Assembly: GCA_024277475.1 (NCBI GenBank)
Contig: JAJRVC010000156.1
Span: 1 to 10,735, forward strand
Origin: Deltaproteobacteria bacterium
GTDB taxonomy: Bacteria > Desulfobacterota > Desulfobacteria > Desulfobacterales > JAFDCJ01
DNA length: 10,735 bases
Direction: 5' to 3'
In this document: one piece after another, positions 1 through 6,144 of the stretch
How positions within the stretch are numbered: the stretch's first letter is position 1
Layout: each line of letters begins with the position of its first letter
The notes under the pieces: generated by a model
The model's database searches: none
Told to the model about the DNA's origin: nothing
Seen by the model: only the letters and a program-made list of their open reading frames with translations
Translations under genes and position numbers: made by a program

Positions 1-46
1 GGGTTTACGTCTGCGAAGTACGAAAAGTACGTCTCAACGTAAACCC
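1..46. repeat. Structured inverted repeat at window edge
   Basis: The 10-base arm GGGTTTACGT (1-10) is perfectly inverted at 37-46. Inside it, GTAC (18-21) pairs with GTAC (27-30) around a short A-rich loop, and TACGTCT occurs twice as a direct repeat (6-12 and 28-34). The whole can fold as a long arm with an inner hairpin. It lies downstream of the minus-strand cysteine-cluster gene, so it could stop that transcript, but the T-run expected on that strand would fall outside the window. It could equally be a repeat-element end. The structure is directly visible; its role is unknown. Confidence 0.55.
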
Positions 47-95
47 TTGTGCGGCCTTGCTCAGAGAAAAAATTGCTCATTTCTGAATTGGAAAC

Positions 96-698
96 TTACG
101 CCAGTGCCCATGGATAAAAATGGCTTCGTGGACGGGCACTAACTAAAAGATCTATAACCAAAGCCTGTGCCATGGTGAAACGATTGCCCGGCGGTAGCCG
201 GTGGCCAAACTCGCTGACAAATCGGCAGTTGACTGCGGCAAGAGAACTGTTCAGGTGGGCCAGGTCGATGACGTCTTCTTCGGGGATGGGGGTCAGGTTC
301 TGGAAGTTTTTTCCGCAAAACCCGATTGCGCGGTGGCCCCGGTATTCGGTGAGTATGGGCAGGCCATGGGTCCGGCAGATGACGGCGCGGGCATCGTACA
401 TGAGGCAGGCGCCGTCTTCAAGCAGTGGGCAGGGGCCGAAGGAATTGGTATGCCGGGCTTTGTGCCGAATGCGGCGCCTTAAGTCCGGCGCCAGATTTTG
501 CAGCGCCAGGGCCAGAGACATGGCTTCGACGGGGTACACCGAAATGTGAATCCGGCAGCAGTTACCGGTACAGCCTTTAGTACAGGCAATGTGGTCCCGG
601 TGTCTCTGAATAATTCGGTGGCAGCGGAGATCCACATCGACAATCAGCTTTTGATATTCTTTAAGCGCTTGCAAATTAACCCCATTTAATCCAAGCAA
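96..698 (-). CDS. YkgJ-family cysteine-cluster protein (putative Zn/Fe-chelating)
   Basis: This 200-residue soluble protein carries the YkgJ/UPF0153 cysteine cluster. Residues 39-48 read CTKGCTGNCC, followed by CPLLEDGACLMYDARAVICR (90-109) and a further Cys at 128. This is the family's Cx3Cx3CC plus C-x7-C-x9-C pattern, thought to bind a metal ion or Fe-S cluster; the cellular role is not established. The frame has no ATG at its 5' end: a stop codon lies four codons before the first possible start, a TTG at 698 with no clear Shine-Dalgarno sequence. A second TTG eight codons in or a GTG at residue 22 are alternatives that keep the cluster. It is divergent from the SLOG-like gene with 237 bp between them. 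The family assignment is firm and the start is not. Confidence 0.85.
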   Translation of the reverse strand: MLGLNGVNLQALKEYQKLIVDVDLRCHRIIQRHRDHIACTKGCTGNCCRIHISVYPVEAMSLALALQNLAPDLRRRIRHKARHTNSFGPCPLLEDGACLMYDARAVICRTHGLPILTEYRGHRAIGFCGKNFQNLTPIPEEDVIDLAHLNSSLAAVNCRFVSEFGHRLPPGNRFTMAQALVIDLLVSARPRSHFYPWALA

Positions 699-799
699 AT
701 TATAGGATTATCATTACCGGCGCCACATTAGCAAAGCTGCCGGAAACAATGCAACCTTATTTAAGATTTTGAAAAATGATTAAAAACCAACCACTCCCC

Positions 800-827
800 T
801 TGCCTTTTTGAGATTTCCGCTTATTTT
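800..827 (+). promoter_or_regulatory. Weak sigma70-like promoter candidate
   Basis: TTGCCT (800-805) and TATTTT (822-827) are separated by 16 nt and would start a transcript about 100 nt before the SLOG-like gene. Both hexamers deviate from consensus, so this is a candidate only. The rest of 699-935 shows no gene. Confidence 0.25.
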
Positions 828-935
828 AACTGCGCACCCTGCCGATCAGCGGCGGGGTGTGCCTATTTTGGGGAAATGACGGATAACCTCCGGCATGCTG
901 ATGCCGGCGAAAACCAGAAATTCAGGAGAAAAAAA

Positions 936-1493
936 ATGATCGATTGTTCTCAGATTACGATGTATAGCGGCGGGCACCGGGGTGCCGAGGCGGAATTCGG
1001 AAAAATGGCCGAGCGATGGGGCATTCAGGAAGTTAATTTTTCGTTTGAGGGCCATGCTATCGAAAGGGACAGGGGTGTCCATATCCTGAGTCCTGACGAA
1101 CTCGATAAAGGTGACGTCAGCATGGCGATTGTCTCACTTCGGATGGGACGAACCTATGCCAAAACAGCCAAGATTCGCAAAGTGATCCAATCCATTTTCC
1201 ATATGGTCAACAAGGGCTACCATGTGATTGCCATCGGCTGGATTCAGCCGGATGATACGGTCAAGGGCGGTACCGGGTGGGGTGTGGAACTTGCCAAGCT
1301 TTTCAATCGCCCCGTCCACGTGTATGACCAGGATAAAAGAGAGTGGTTTTCCTGGAAGGACCATCGCTGGGTGGCCGATAAGCCGGTCATTACCGACAAT
1401 TCCTTCGCCTGCACCGGCACGCGCAATCTCGATGCTGCCGGCACTCGGGCGGTCCGTGACCTTTTCGAACGATCCTTCGGACCTGCCGCGTAG
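936..1493 (+). CDS. SLOG/YpsA-like (putative molybdenum-carrier-type) protein
   Basis: This 185-residue cytosolic protein resembles the SLOG superfamily, in particular the YpsA-related group often labelled 'putative molybdenum carrier'. It has an N-terminal strand plus glycine loop, SGGHRGAEAEFG (11-22), in the place of the SGGQTGADR-type loop. It then has GDVSMAIVS (59-67), a second glycine-rich loop TVKGGTGWGVELAKLFNRPV (108-127), and a C-terminal GTRNLDAAGTRAV segment (161-173). SLOG domains are Rossmann-like and bind nucleotide-type ligands; neither activity nor ligand is known here. The frame is open upstream to an ATG at 876, but I chose 936 because AGGAG (924-928) sits 7 nt before it and the first strand starts right after. 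It stands alone between a divergent gene and a convergent relic, so context gives no partner. The fold call is by motif similarity and needs a profile search. Confidence 0.75.
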   Translation: MIDCSQITMYSGGHRGAEAEFGKMAERWGIQEVNFSFEGHAIERDRGVHILSPDELDKGDVSMAIVSLRMGRTYAKTAKIRKVIQSIFHMVNKGYHVIAIGWIQPDDTVKGGTGWGVELAKLFNRPVHVYDQDKREWFSWKDHRWVADKPVITDNSFACTGTRNLDAAGTRAVRDLFERSFGPAA

Positions 1494-1540
1494 GTTTTGC
1501 AAGAAACAGCCGTATAAAATGTGGTAAAACGCACATCGGA

Positions 1541-1678
1541 TCAACCCGGGATATCGCCACCGCCAGCCGGAACATGGCGGGGGTGACAGGCAAAGCGCTT
1601 TAAATCTTCGACGGCCGTCACTCCGCTTAAAACCAGGACGGTCGCAATTTCAGCATGGATGTCGGCGGTGATATCCGT
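1541..1678 (-). pseudogene. C-terminal relic of a NagD-type (HAD-IIA) phosphatase
   Basis: On the minus strand, one frame from 1678 to a TGA at 1541-1543 reads TDITADIHAEIATVLVLSGV, then TAVEDLKRFACHPRHV and a short tail ending GDIPG. This matches the C-terminal cap of HAD-IIA hydrolases (NagD/AraL type), where the usual text is GDrl-TDI-x-aGi-TvLVLtGVt-reDL-x-RPthV. The natural C-terminus seems kept, but the upstream motif with the conserved GD is missing: residues just before TDI are unrelated, and the HAD catalytic N-terminal motifs are absent. It has no plausible start of its own. It looks like the last 45 codons of a deleted gene, convergent with the SLOG-like gene. The match is from memory of the family and has not been searched. 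Confidence 0.6.
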
Positions 1679-1781
1679 AAACAAGCAAACATATTCAAAG
1701 GAGGGTTCAGAAAACGGGACAGGAATACCGATTTTCCGGCTTCTCCTGCACAGATCCCGGCGTGCGATCTGACCTTATTTA
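1679..1781. other. No gene seen
   Basis: This stretch lies between the HAD relic and the promoter of the hydrolase operon. Short open frames run through it on the minus strand, but none has a ribosome-binding site or a recognisable domain. The fusion point between the relic and unrelated DNA is probably near 1680-1700. Confidence 0.4.
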
Positions 1782-1810
1782 TTGACTTTAATAATGGGTT
1801 GGAGTATATT
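1782..1810 (+). promoter_or_regulatory. Strong sigma70-type promoter of the hydrolase/patatin unit
   Basis: The -35 box TTGACT (1782-1787) and -10 box TATATT (1805-1810) are each one base from consensus and are separated by exactly 17 nt. Transcription would begin near 1817, giving a leader of about 56 nt before the ATG at 1873. The -10 box and the predicted start lie within the palindromic operator. Confidence 0.75.
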
Positions 1811-1825
1811 ACCGATCGGTAATAT
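1806..1825. promoter_or_regulatory. Palindromic operator, TetR-type form
   Basis: ATATTACCGATCGGTAATAT is a perfect 20-bp palindrome centred between 1815 and 1816. The core ACCGATCGGT and the length are typical of TetR-family operators. It covers five of the six -10 bases and the expected transcription start, so a bound protein would block the promoter directly. No TetR-family gene is in this window, so the regulator must lie elsewhere. The palindrome is certain; the family of its binder is inferred. Confidence 0.7.
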
Positions 1826-1872
1826 GTCATTATTTGTCAGGCTTTCTCTCACAATGAATTTTCCCGATCAGT

Positions 1873-2766
1873 ATGAAACCGCCTCCAATTAAACGACTGG
1901 TTTTGCTCGTATCCTGGATCGTATTATTATCTTCCGGTTGTGCCAACCATTTATTCTACCGTCCCAATAAGGTCGTTTACAGCACCCCTGAACAATATCA
2001 ATTAAAATATGAAGAGGTTTATTTTAAAAGCAGGGACGGTACCCGACTGTATGGCTGGTTTATTCCTGCTGTAGGCAAAGCAGTTGGTACCGTGATTTTT
2101 TTTTATGGCAATTTCGGCAACCTGACCTACTCCTTTGACCAGATAAAATGGCTGCCAGATGAGGGGTTTAATGTCTTTACCTTCGATTATCGGGGATACG
2201 GAAAGTCTGATGGAAAGCCTTGCCGGCGAGGGATTATTGACGATTCGGCCGCAGCAATAAATTACGTTCGGACAAAACCGGGGATAGAAAAAAACAGCCT
2301 GTATGTTTTCGCTCAAAGTCTCGGAGGAGCAAACGCGGTTGCTGCTATTGGTTTAAATGATTTTAAAGATATTCAGGCCATAGCGATTGAAGGAACCTTT
2401 TGCTCATACAGGGCAGAAGCCAGGGATATAATGGTGTCAACGACGAGGGAAAAAGTAGGCAATATCCCCTTTTTATCATCACAGGTGTGGCTGTTTTCAT
2501 ATTTTGCAGTGACAAATACCTTTAGCCCGCAAAAGCTGATTGGACAATTATCTCCCACCCCGATCCTTCTGGTACACGGCGCATCCGATCAGACGGTACT
2601 TTACCAGCATAGTAATTGTCTCTATAATCACGCCAATAACCCCAAATATCGTTTAACTATACCTGGCGGGCAGCATTTACAAACCTTTACAGATAATAAA
2701 TTTGCCTATCAATACCGAAAGAAACTCATACGCTTTTTTAAAACCCGGGGCTTAAATGGGTCATGA
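1873..2766 (+). CDS. Lipoprotein alpha/beta hydrolase (BEM46/YfhR-like)
   Basis: This is a 297-residue predicted serine hydrolase anchored to the envelope. Residues 1-22 form a signal peptide (KR, then a hydrophobic stretch) ending in LLSSGC, with Cys23 as the probable lipidated residue. The alpha/beta-hydrolase core follows: oxyanion strand VIFFYGNFGN (74-83), FDYRGYGKSDG (104-114), nucleophile elbow AQSLGG with Ser149, acid Asp239 in HGASDQTV, and His268 in GGQHLQTF. The order and spacing are those of the BEM46/ABHD13/YfhR group, whose substrates are mostly unknown esters or thioesters. Base composition is more AT-rich than in the flanking genes. It is the first gene after the operator-controlled promoter; the Shine-Dalgarno sequence is weak. 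Its stop overlaps the earliest possible patatin start by 4 nt. The fold and triad are solid and the substrate is not known. Confidence 0.9.
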   Translation: MKPPPIKRLVLLVSWIVLLSSGCANHLFYRPNKVVYSTPEQYQLKYEEVYFKSRDGTRLYGWFIPAVGKAVGTVIFFYGNFGNLTYSFDQIKWLPDEGFNVFTFDYRGYGKSDGKPCRRGIIDDSAAAINYVRTKPGIEKNSLYVFAQSLGGANAVAAIGLNDFKDIQAIAIEGTFCSYRAEARDIMVSTTREKVGNIPFLSSQVWLFSYFAVTNTFSPQKLIGQLSPTPILLVHGASDQTVLYQHSNCLYNHANNPKYRLTIPGGQHLQTFTDNKFAYQYRKKLIRFFKTRGLNGS

Positions 2767-2816
2767 AAATATTGCCCGGTAAACATCCTATAATAACCAC
2801 ATCTCAGGAGGAATCC

Positions 2817-3761
2817 ATGCTATCGAGAAAGACCGTCGGCCTGGTGCTCGGCAGCGGGTCTTCGCGCGGCTGGGCCCATATAGGGGTCATTGAAGCACTG
2901 GAAGAAGAAAAAATCCCCATCGATTACGTTGCCGGGTGCAGTGTCGGCTCCTATGTCGGTGCTCTCTATGCCAGTGGCAGCCTAACGAGCCTCAAGGAGT
3001 TCGTTATCAAGATGAATGGCAAAAAGGTCTTTTCGTACTTTGACGTTGTGTTTCCACGCTCGGGTGTCCTGAACGGCACCAAGCGATTGAAGGGTCTTTT
3101 TTCGATGCATACCGATGCGACAGATTTTTCTCATCTGAAAATTCCACTCTTGATGGTGGCCACCGACCTTGCCACCGGCAAAAAAGTCGTTCTGAAGTCC
3201 GGAAGCATCATTACCGCCCTCAGGGCGACCATGTGCATACCGGGGCTCTTTGCTCCTATGAAGGTTAAGGACCGCTGGCTCGTCGACGGTGGCCTTGTGG
3301 ATCCTGTGCCGGTGGGTGTCGCCAGGGCTCTGGAGGCCGATGTCGTGATAGCGGTAGACCTCAACAGCGGAATTGTCTCACGCCGAAGGCGGAAGCGCGA
3401 AACCCGACGCGCGGCAAAGAAAAGCGGCGATCCGCAGGCTTACAGAAGTGAGCTGTTTCGCAAATTGTCGGCCTATTACGAAACCTCTGAAAGCAATTTT
3501 GCAGGTAAAATCAGCGACATTTTTAAAAGAGAATCGTCGACTCCGGATATCGTCGAGACCGTCATGACCTCAATCAACATCATGCAGGAGCGAATCACCC
3601 GGATCAACCTTGCCGTGGAACCACCGGATGTATTAATCCAGCCGCGCCTGGGGCAGTTGAAGATGCTGGACTTCGACCAGGTTGAACACACGATTGAAGA
3701 GGGTTATGCCGGGGCCAAAGATAAAATTGAAGAAATCAAGGCGCTGCTCGAACCAGCATGA
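2817..3761 (+). CDS. Patatin-like phospholipase (RssA-type)
   Basis: This 314-residue patatin-fold lipid acyl hydrolase uses a Ser-Asp dyad. VGLVLGSGSSRGWAHIGVIE (7-26) holds the glycine-rich oxyanion loop. GCSVGS (40-45) is the GxSxG elbow with Ser42, and VDGGLVDPVPV (156-166) supplies the catalytic Asp157. Residues 188-203 form a strongly basic RRRRKRETRR segment that could contact membranes or other anionic partners. There is no signal peptide, so it is probably cytosolic or peripheral. An in-frame ATG at 2763 overlaps the hydrolase stop, but I chose 2817 because AGGAGG lies at 2806-2811 with ideal spacing and family members start just before this strand. A TATAAT at 2789-2794 has no matching -35. 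It probably shares the hydrolase transcript. The family usually cleaves phospholipid or lysophospholipid esters; the actual substrate is unknown. Confidence 0.92.
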   Translation: MLSRKTVGLVLGSGSSRGWAHIGVIEALEEEKIPIDYVAGCSVGSYVGALYASGSLTSLKEFVIKMNGKKVFSYFDVVFPRSGVLNGTKRLKGLFSMHTDATDFSHLKIPLLMVATDLATGKKVVLKSGSIITALRATMCIPGLFAPMKVKDRWLVDGGLVDPVPVGVARALEADVVIAVDLNSGIVSRRRRKRETRRAAKKSGDPQAYRSELFRKLSAYYETSESNFAGKISDIFKRESSTPDIVETVMTSINIMQERITRINLAVEPPDVLIQPRLGQLKMLDFDQVEHTIEEGYAGAKDKIEEIKALLEPA

Positions 3762-3815
3762 GGCTGGTAGTTGCTGCCTGTTTGTGATAGCAGAAGAGGA
3801 AAATTACCTTAACAA

Positions 3816-5087
3816 ATGGAGAAGCAGGCCAAAGTGATTACAGAAGCCGGCAAAATGAAGCCGAACGCCGACAGAGGCGATCGGTTTTTCTATGGATATG
3901 TCCTGGTGGCGGCCTCTTTCCTGCTGCAGGCCATCGGGTGGGGGGCTTACAACAGCTTCGGCGTTTTTTTCAATCCACTGATGAACGAATACGGCTGGTC
4001 CCGGGCGGGCATCTCGGGGGCCGTTTCCGTCAGTTTTTGCCTGTACGGTCTTTCCAGCATTCTGCTGGGACGTCTCAATGACCGGGTGGGGCCGCGGCTC
4101 ATCATGATGGTCAGCGGTATTTTTTTGGGGATTGGCTACCTGTTGATGTCCAGGCTGACGTCACTCTGGCAGCTTTACCTGCTTTACAGCCTGTTGGTGG
4201 GAATCGGCATCGGCGGAACCGACGTGGTGCTGCTGTCCACCATTGCCCGCTGGTTCTTTCGTTTGAGGGGCCGCATGAGTGGCATTATCAAAGTGGGGAC
4301 CGGCGTGGGCATGCTGGTCATGCCGCTGTTGACCAACTGGCTTATCACGGCCTTTGGCTGGCGGACGGCGCTTTTTGTCATGGGTATCATGGTGCTGATC
4401 CTGTTCATTGGGCTGTCCCAGCTGTTGGTGCGTGATCCGGCCAGACACGGACTGCGCCCCGACGGTGACGGCCGGGTAGTTGCCGAGATTGGCCAGACCG
4501 GCGAAACAGGATTTACCCTGCGGCAAGCGTTAAAAAGTTTGCAGCTATGGCTGATCTGTACGACGTACTTTCTCATGCTGATCTGCGCGTTCACGGTGCT
4601 GCTGCACATCGTGCCCCATGCCATCGACCTGGGCATCCCCCGCAGCGGGGCCACCCGCGTGCTGGCCACCATCGGGGGGCTGAGCATTGCCGGCCGGTTT
4701 ATCATAGGATTTTCCAGCGACCGCATCGGAAACAAATGGGCCCTGACCATCTGCTTTTGTTTCCTGAGTGTCAGCCTGGGCTGGTTGTTGCTGGCGGATC
4801 GGCTGTGGATGTTCTTCGTGTTTGCCATCGTCTACGGATTTGCCCACGGAGGATTTTTTGCCGTCATGTCGCCGCTGATTGCCGAGTTTTTCGGCACCGT
4901 TTCCCACGGTGCTATTTTTGGCATGATGATTTTCGTGTCCACCATCGGTGGTGCCATCGGCCCCCTGCTGGGCGGCTATGTTTTTGATCTCACCGGCAGC
5001 TATCGCCTGGTGTTCTTGAGCCTGCCTCTGATCAGCACCTTGGGCCTGGGTACCGCATTGATGCTGCGTTCGCCGGCGCGACGTTGA
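3816..5087 (+). CDS. MFS transporter, oxalate/formate antiporter-like
   Basis: This 423-residue inner-membrane carrier is predicted to have 12 helices. After a hydrophilic N-terminus (1-22) come two six-helix halves split by a polar loop at about 205-240. The loop between helices 2 and 3 has the MFS signature GRLNDRVGPR (85-94). YGWSRAGISGAVSV (59-72) and ARWFFRLRGRMSGIIKVGTG (144-163) resemble the OFA and monocarboxylate-transporter group, which exchanges small organic acids; the substrate cannot be read from sequence. The ATG at 3816 has only a distant GAGG upstream, and an ATG at 3855 would also leave the helices intact. It follows the patatin gene by 54 bp on the same strand with no terminator seen, so co-transcription is possible. 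GC content is clearly higher than in the hydrolase gene. It converges on pal. Confidence 0.9.
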   Translation: MEKQAKVITEAGKMKPNADRGDRFFYGYVLVAASFLLQAIGWGAYNSFGVFFNPLMNEYGWSRAGISGAVSVSFCLYGLSSILLGRLNDRVGPRLIMMVSGIFLGIGYLLMSRLTSLWQLYLLYSLLVGIGIGGTDVVLLSTIARWFFRLRGRMSGIIKVGTGVGMLVMPLLTNWLITAFGWRTALFVMGIMVLILFIGLSQLLVRDPARHGLRPDGDGRVVAEIGQTGETGFTLRQALKSLQLWLICTTYFLMLICAFTVLLHIVPHAIDLGIPRSGATRVLATIGGLSIAGRFIIGFSSDRIGNKWALTICFCFLSVSLGWLLLADRLWMFFVFAIVYGFAHGGFFAVMSPLIAEFFGTVSHGAIFGMMIFVSTIGGAIGPLLGGYVFDLTGSYRLVFLSLPLISTLGLGTALMLRSPARR

Positions 5088-5173
5088 AAATTAGCCGGTT
5101 TCATCGGAAAAGAAACTGATGAACGTCGAATGATTGTATTCTGTATCTGAACTTAGAGGATCCAGGCTTCAAA

Positions 5174-5722
5174 CTATCTGATTAAAAAGTGCGCCCGCCG
5201 ATTTTTGGTCCAGGCTGACTCACTATGGCCCGGGACAGCAGGATGTTCTTCGCCATAACTTATGGTTGTTATTCGTGATCGTTCGATGCCAAGATCGGTG
5301 AGAAAGGTTTTTACACTTTCGGCGCGCCGGTCTCCAAGCGCGAGATTGTAATCGTTGGTGCCCCGCTCATCACAATGACCTTCAATGGTTATGAGTACAT
5401 CGGATTTAATTCTCAACCATTCACCATTCTTTGTCAGGATCTCTCTGGCCGCCGGTGAAAGCGTGGCTTTGTCGAAATCAAAGAAGATATCTTCCTGCAT
5501 GACAATTTCGGGTTCACTTGCCTTGCTTGCAGCTGGTGTGTCCAGGGCTTCCTCTCCCACTTGAGATGTCTCTTCTATGGGTGCTGCTACAGACCCTTCT
5601 TCCTGCCCTGTCAAAATCGCTTCTTTTTCAACAGCTACGGTTTTTTTTTGACAGGAAACCGTAAGAACCAGAACCGAACTCACCAGCAGTATTGCCAACT
5701 TAATCCCAAAATTATTTTGCAT
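5174..5722 (-). CDS. pal: Peptidoglycan-associated lipoprotein (Pal/OmpA-domain)
   Basis: This 182-residue outer-membrane lipoprotein tethers the outer membrane to peptidoglycan. The signal peptide ends in LTVSC, so Cys24 is the probable lipidated residue. Residues 25-76 are a low-complexity Ala/Glu-rich linker. The OmpA-like domain runs from about 77 to the end: DIFFDFDKATLSP (78-90), TIEGHCDERGTNDYNLALGD (112-131) and KNRRAHF (173-179). Asp118 and Arg133 are 15 residues apart, as are the diaminopimelate-binding pair in OmpA/Pal. A good ribosome-binding site, AGGAGAG, precedes the ATG. No tolA, tolB, tolQ or tolR is next to it, so this is an orphan copy, either the main Pal moved from its operon or a paralogue. 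The length is normal for Pal. Confidence 0.9.
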   Translation of the reverse strand: MQNNFGIKLAILLVSSVLVLTVSCQKKTVAVEKEAILTGQEEGSVAAPIEETSQVGEEALDTPAASKASEPEIVMQEDIFFDFDKATLSPAAREILTKNGEWLRIKSDVLITIEGHCDERGTNDYNLALGDRRAESVKTFLTDLGIERSRITTISYGEEHPAVPGHSESAWTKNRRAHFLIR

Positions 5723-5808
5723 GTTCTCTCCTTTTGTAATTTGAATTGATTTTAGCCGAATCCTGTAGACTTCAGGTCGTATGTTTGACCCGTTAACAGC
5801 AAGATCTG

Positions 5809-5821
5809 TTCCACACTGGAA
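5809..5821. repeat. Short palindrome in the pal upstream region
   Basis: TTCCA (5809-5813) and TGGAA (5817-5821) are inverted around CAC. It lies between divergent pal and the small ORF at 5858 and could be a regulator site, but at 5-bp arms it may be chance. Confidence 0.2.
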
Positions 5822-5857
5822 AGTATTCTAAATAAGATAAATTATCAGGGTGTTAGG

Positions 5858-5980
5858 ATGATGATGGGAATCAAATTAATAAAAATTGGATTCAGCTTAC
5901 TACTTCTGTGGACAGGTTGTTATCTTTTTGTGGACACGAGCAAGTGCGAACGCTCATCCCGCAGAGCGGGAGTCCTTTGA
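5858..5980 (+). pseudogene. Possible truncated small lipoprotein gene
   Basis: A 40-codon frame starts with three consecutive ATGs (5858, 5861, 5864). TTAGG just upstream suits the third one. It encodes a basic start, a hydrophobic stretch, and a lipobox-like LLLLWTGC, then VDTSKC. After about 30 residues the frame enters a REP-like hairpin (5957-5971) and stops. It looks like the signal peptide of a lipoprotein whose body was lost or replaced by inserted DNA. It could also be a genuine small lipoprotein or chance. A second frame from a GTG at 5908 (71 codons, to 6123) overlaps it and has no recognisable domain. Confidence 0.3.
5957..5971. repeat. REP-like GC hairpin
   Basis: TCCCGC (5957-5962) and GCGGGA (5966-5971) pair around a three-base AGA loop. 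The tight GC-rich stem in an intergenic stretch is typical of repetitive extragenic palindromes. No T-run follows on the plus strand, so it is not a classic terminator. Other genomic copies cannot be tested here. Confidence 0.5.
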
Positions 5981-6144
5981 AAACAGGTGCGTTGCCCTCA
6001 ATTTCATTTCTTGAAAACCAGAAATGGTGTCGCAGAATTTTAGGCACAGACATTGTCGAGCCTGAGGTTCAAGCCGGCAAACTTGAAATTCGCAAGTATG
6101 ATATCCTGGATCCGTCAATTTAAAAAAAAACAGGCCAAAGCGAA
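5981..6144. other. Non-coding stretch, possible dispersed repeat
   Basis: No convincing gene is seen on either strand. It begins right after the REP-like hairpin and ends with a run of nine A at 6122-6130 on the plus strand. That is a T-run on the minus strand downstream of the antiporter gene, but I could not find a strong stem before it. The text is structured enough to suspect part of a dispersed intergenic repeat. That is an impression and not a measured fact. Confidence 0.3.

Noticed and set aside
1627..1830. 67-codon minus-strand frame over the HAD relic and promoter
   Set aside because: It covers the promoter and operator, lacks a ribosome-binding site, and shows no domain; the HAD match is in another frame of the same strand.
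1854..1892. 12-codon leader frame overlapping the hydrolase start
   Set aside because: No ribosome-binding site and no sign of an attenuator; probably chance.
2772..2794. Internal promoter before the patatin gene
   Set aside because: TATAAT at 2789-2794 is perfect, but TTGCCC at 2772 is only 11 nt away and no other -35 fits.
4184..4907. Long minus-strand frames opposite the MFS gene
   Set aside because: Pro/Gln/His-rich shadows of a transmembrane coding sequence.
5088..5173. Possible terminator between the convergent MFS and pal genes
   Set aside because: Only a 5-bp GTTTC/GAAAC stem without a T-run could be found.
5908..6123. 71-codon plus-strand frame from a GTG
   Set aside because: No ribosome-binding site, no recognisable domain, and it runs through the REP-like hairpin; kept only as part of the non-coding description.
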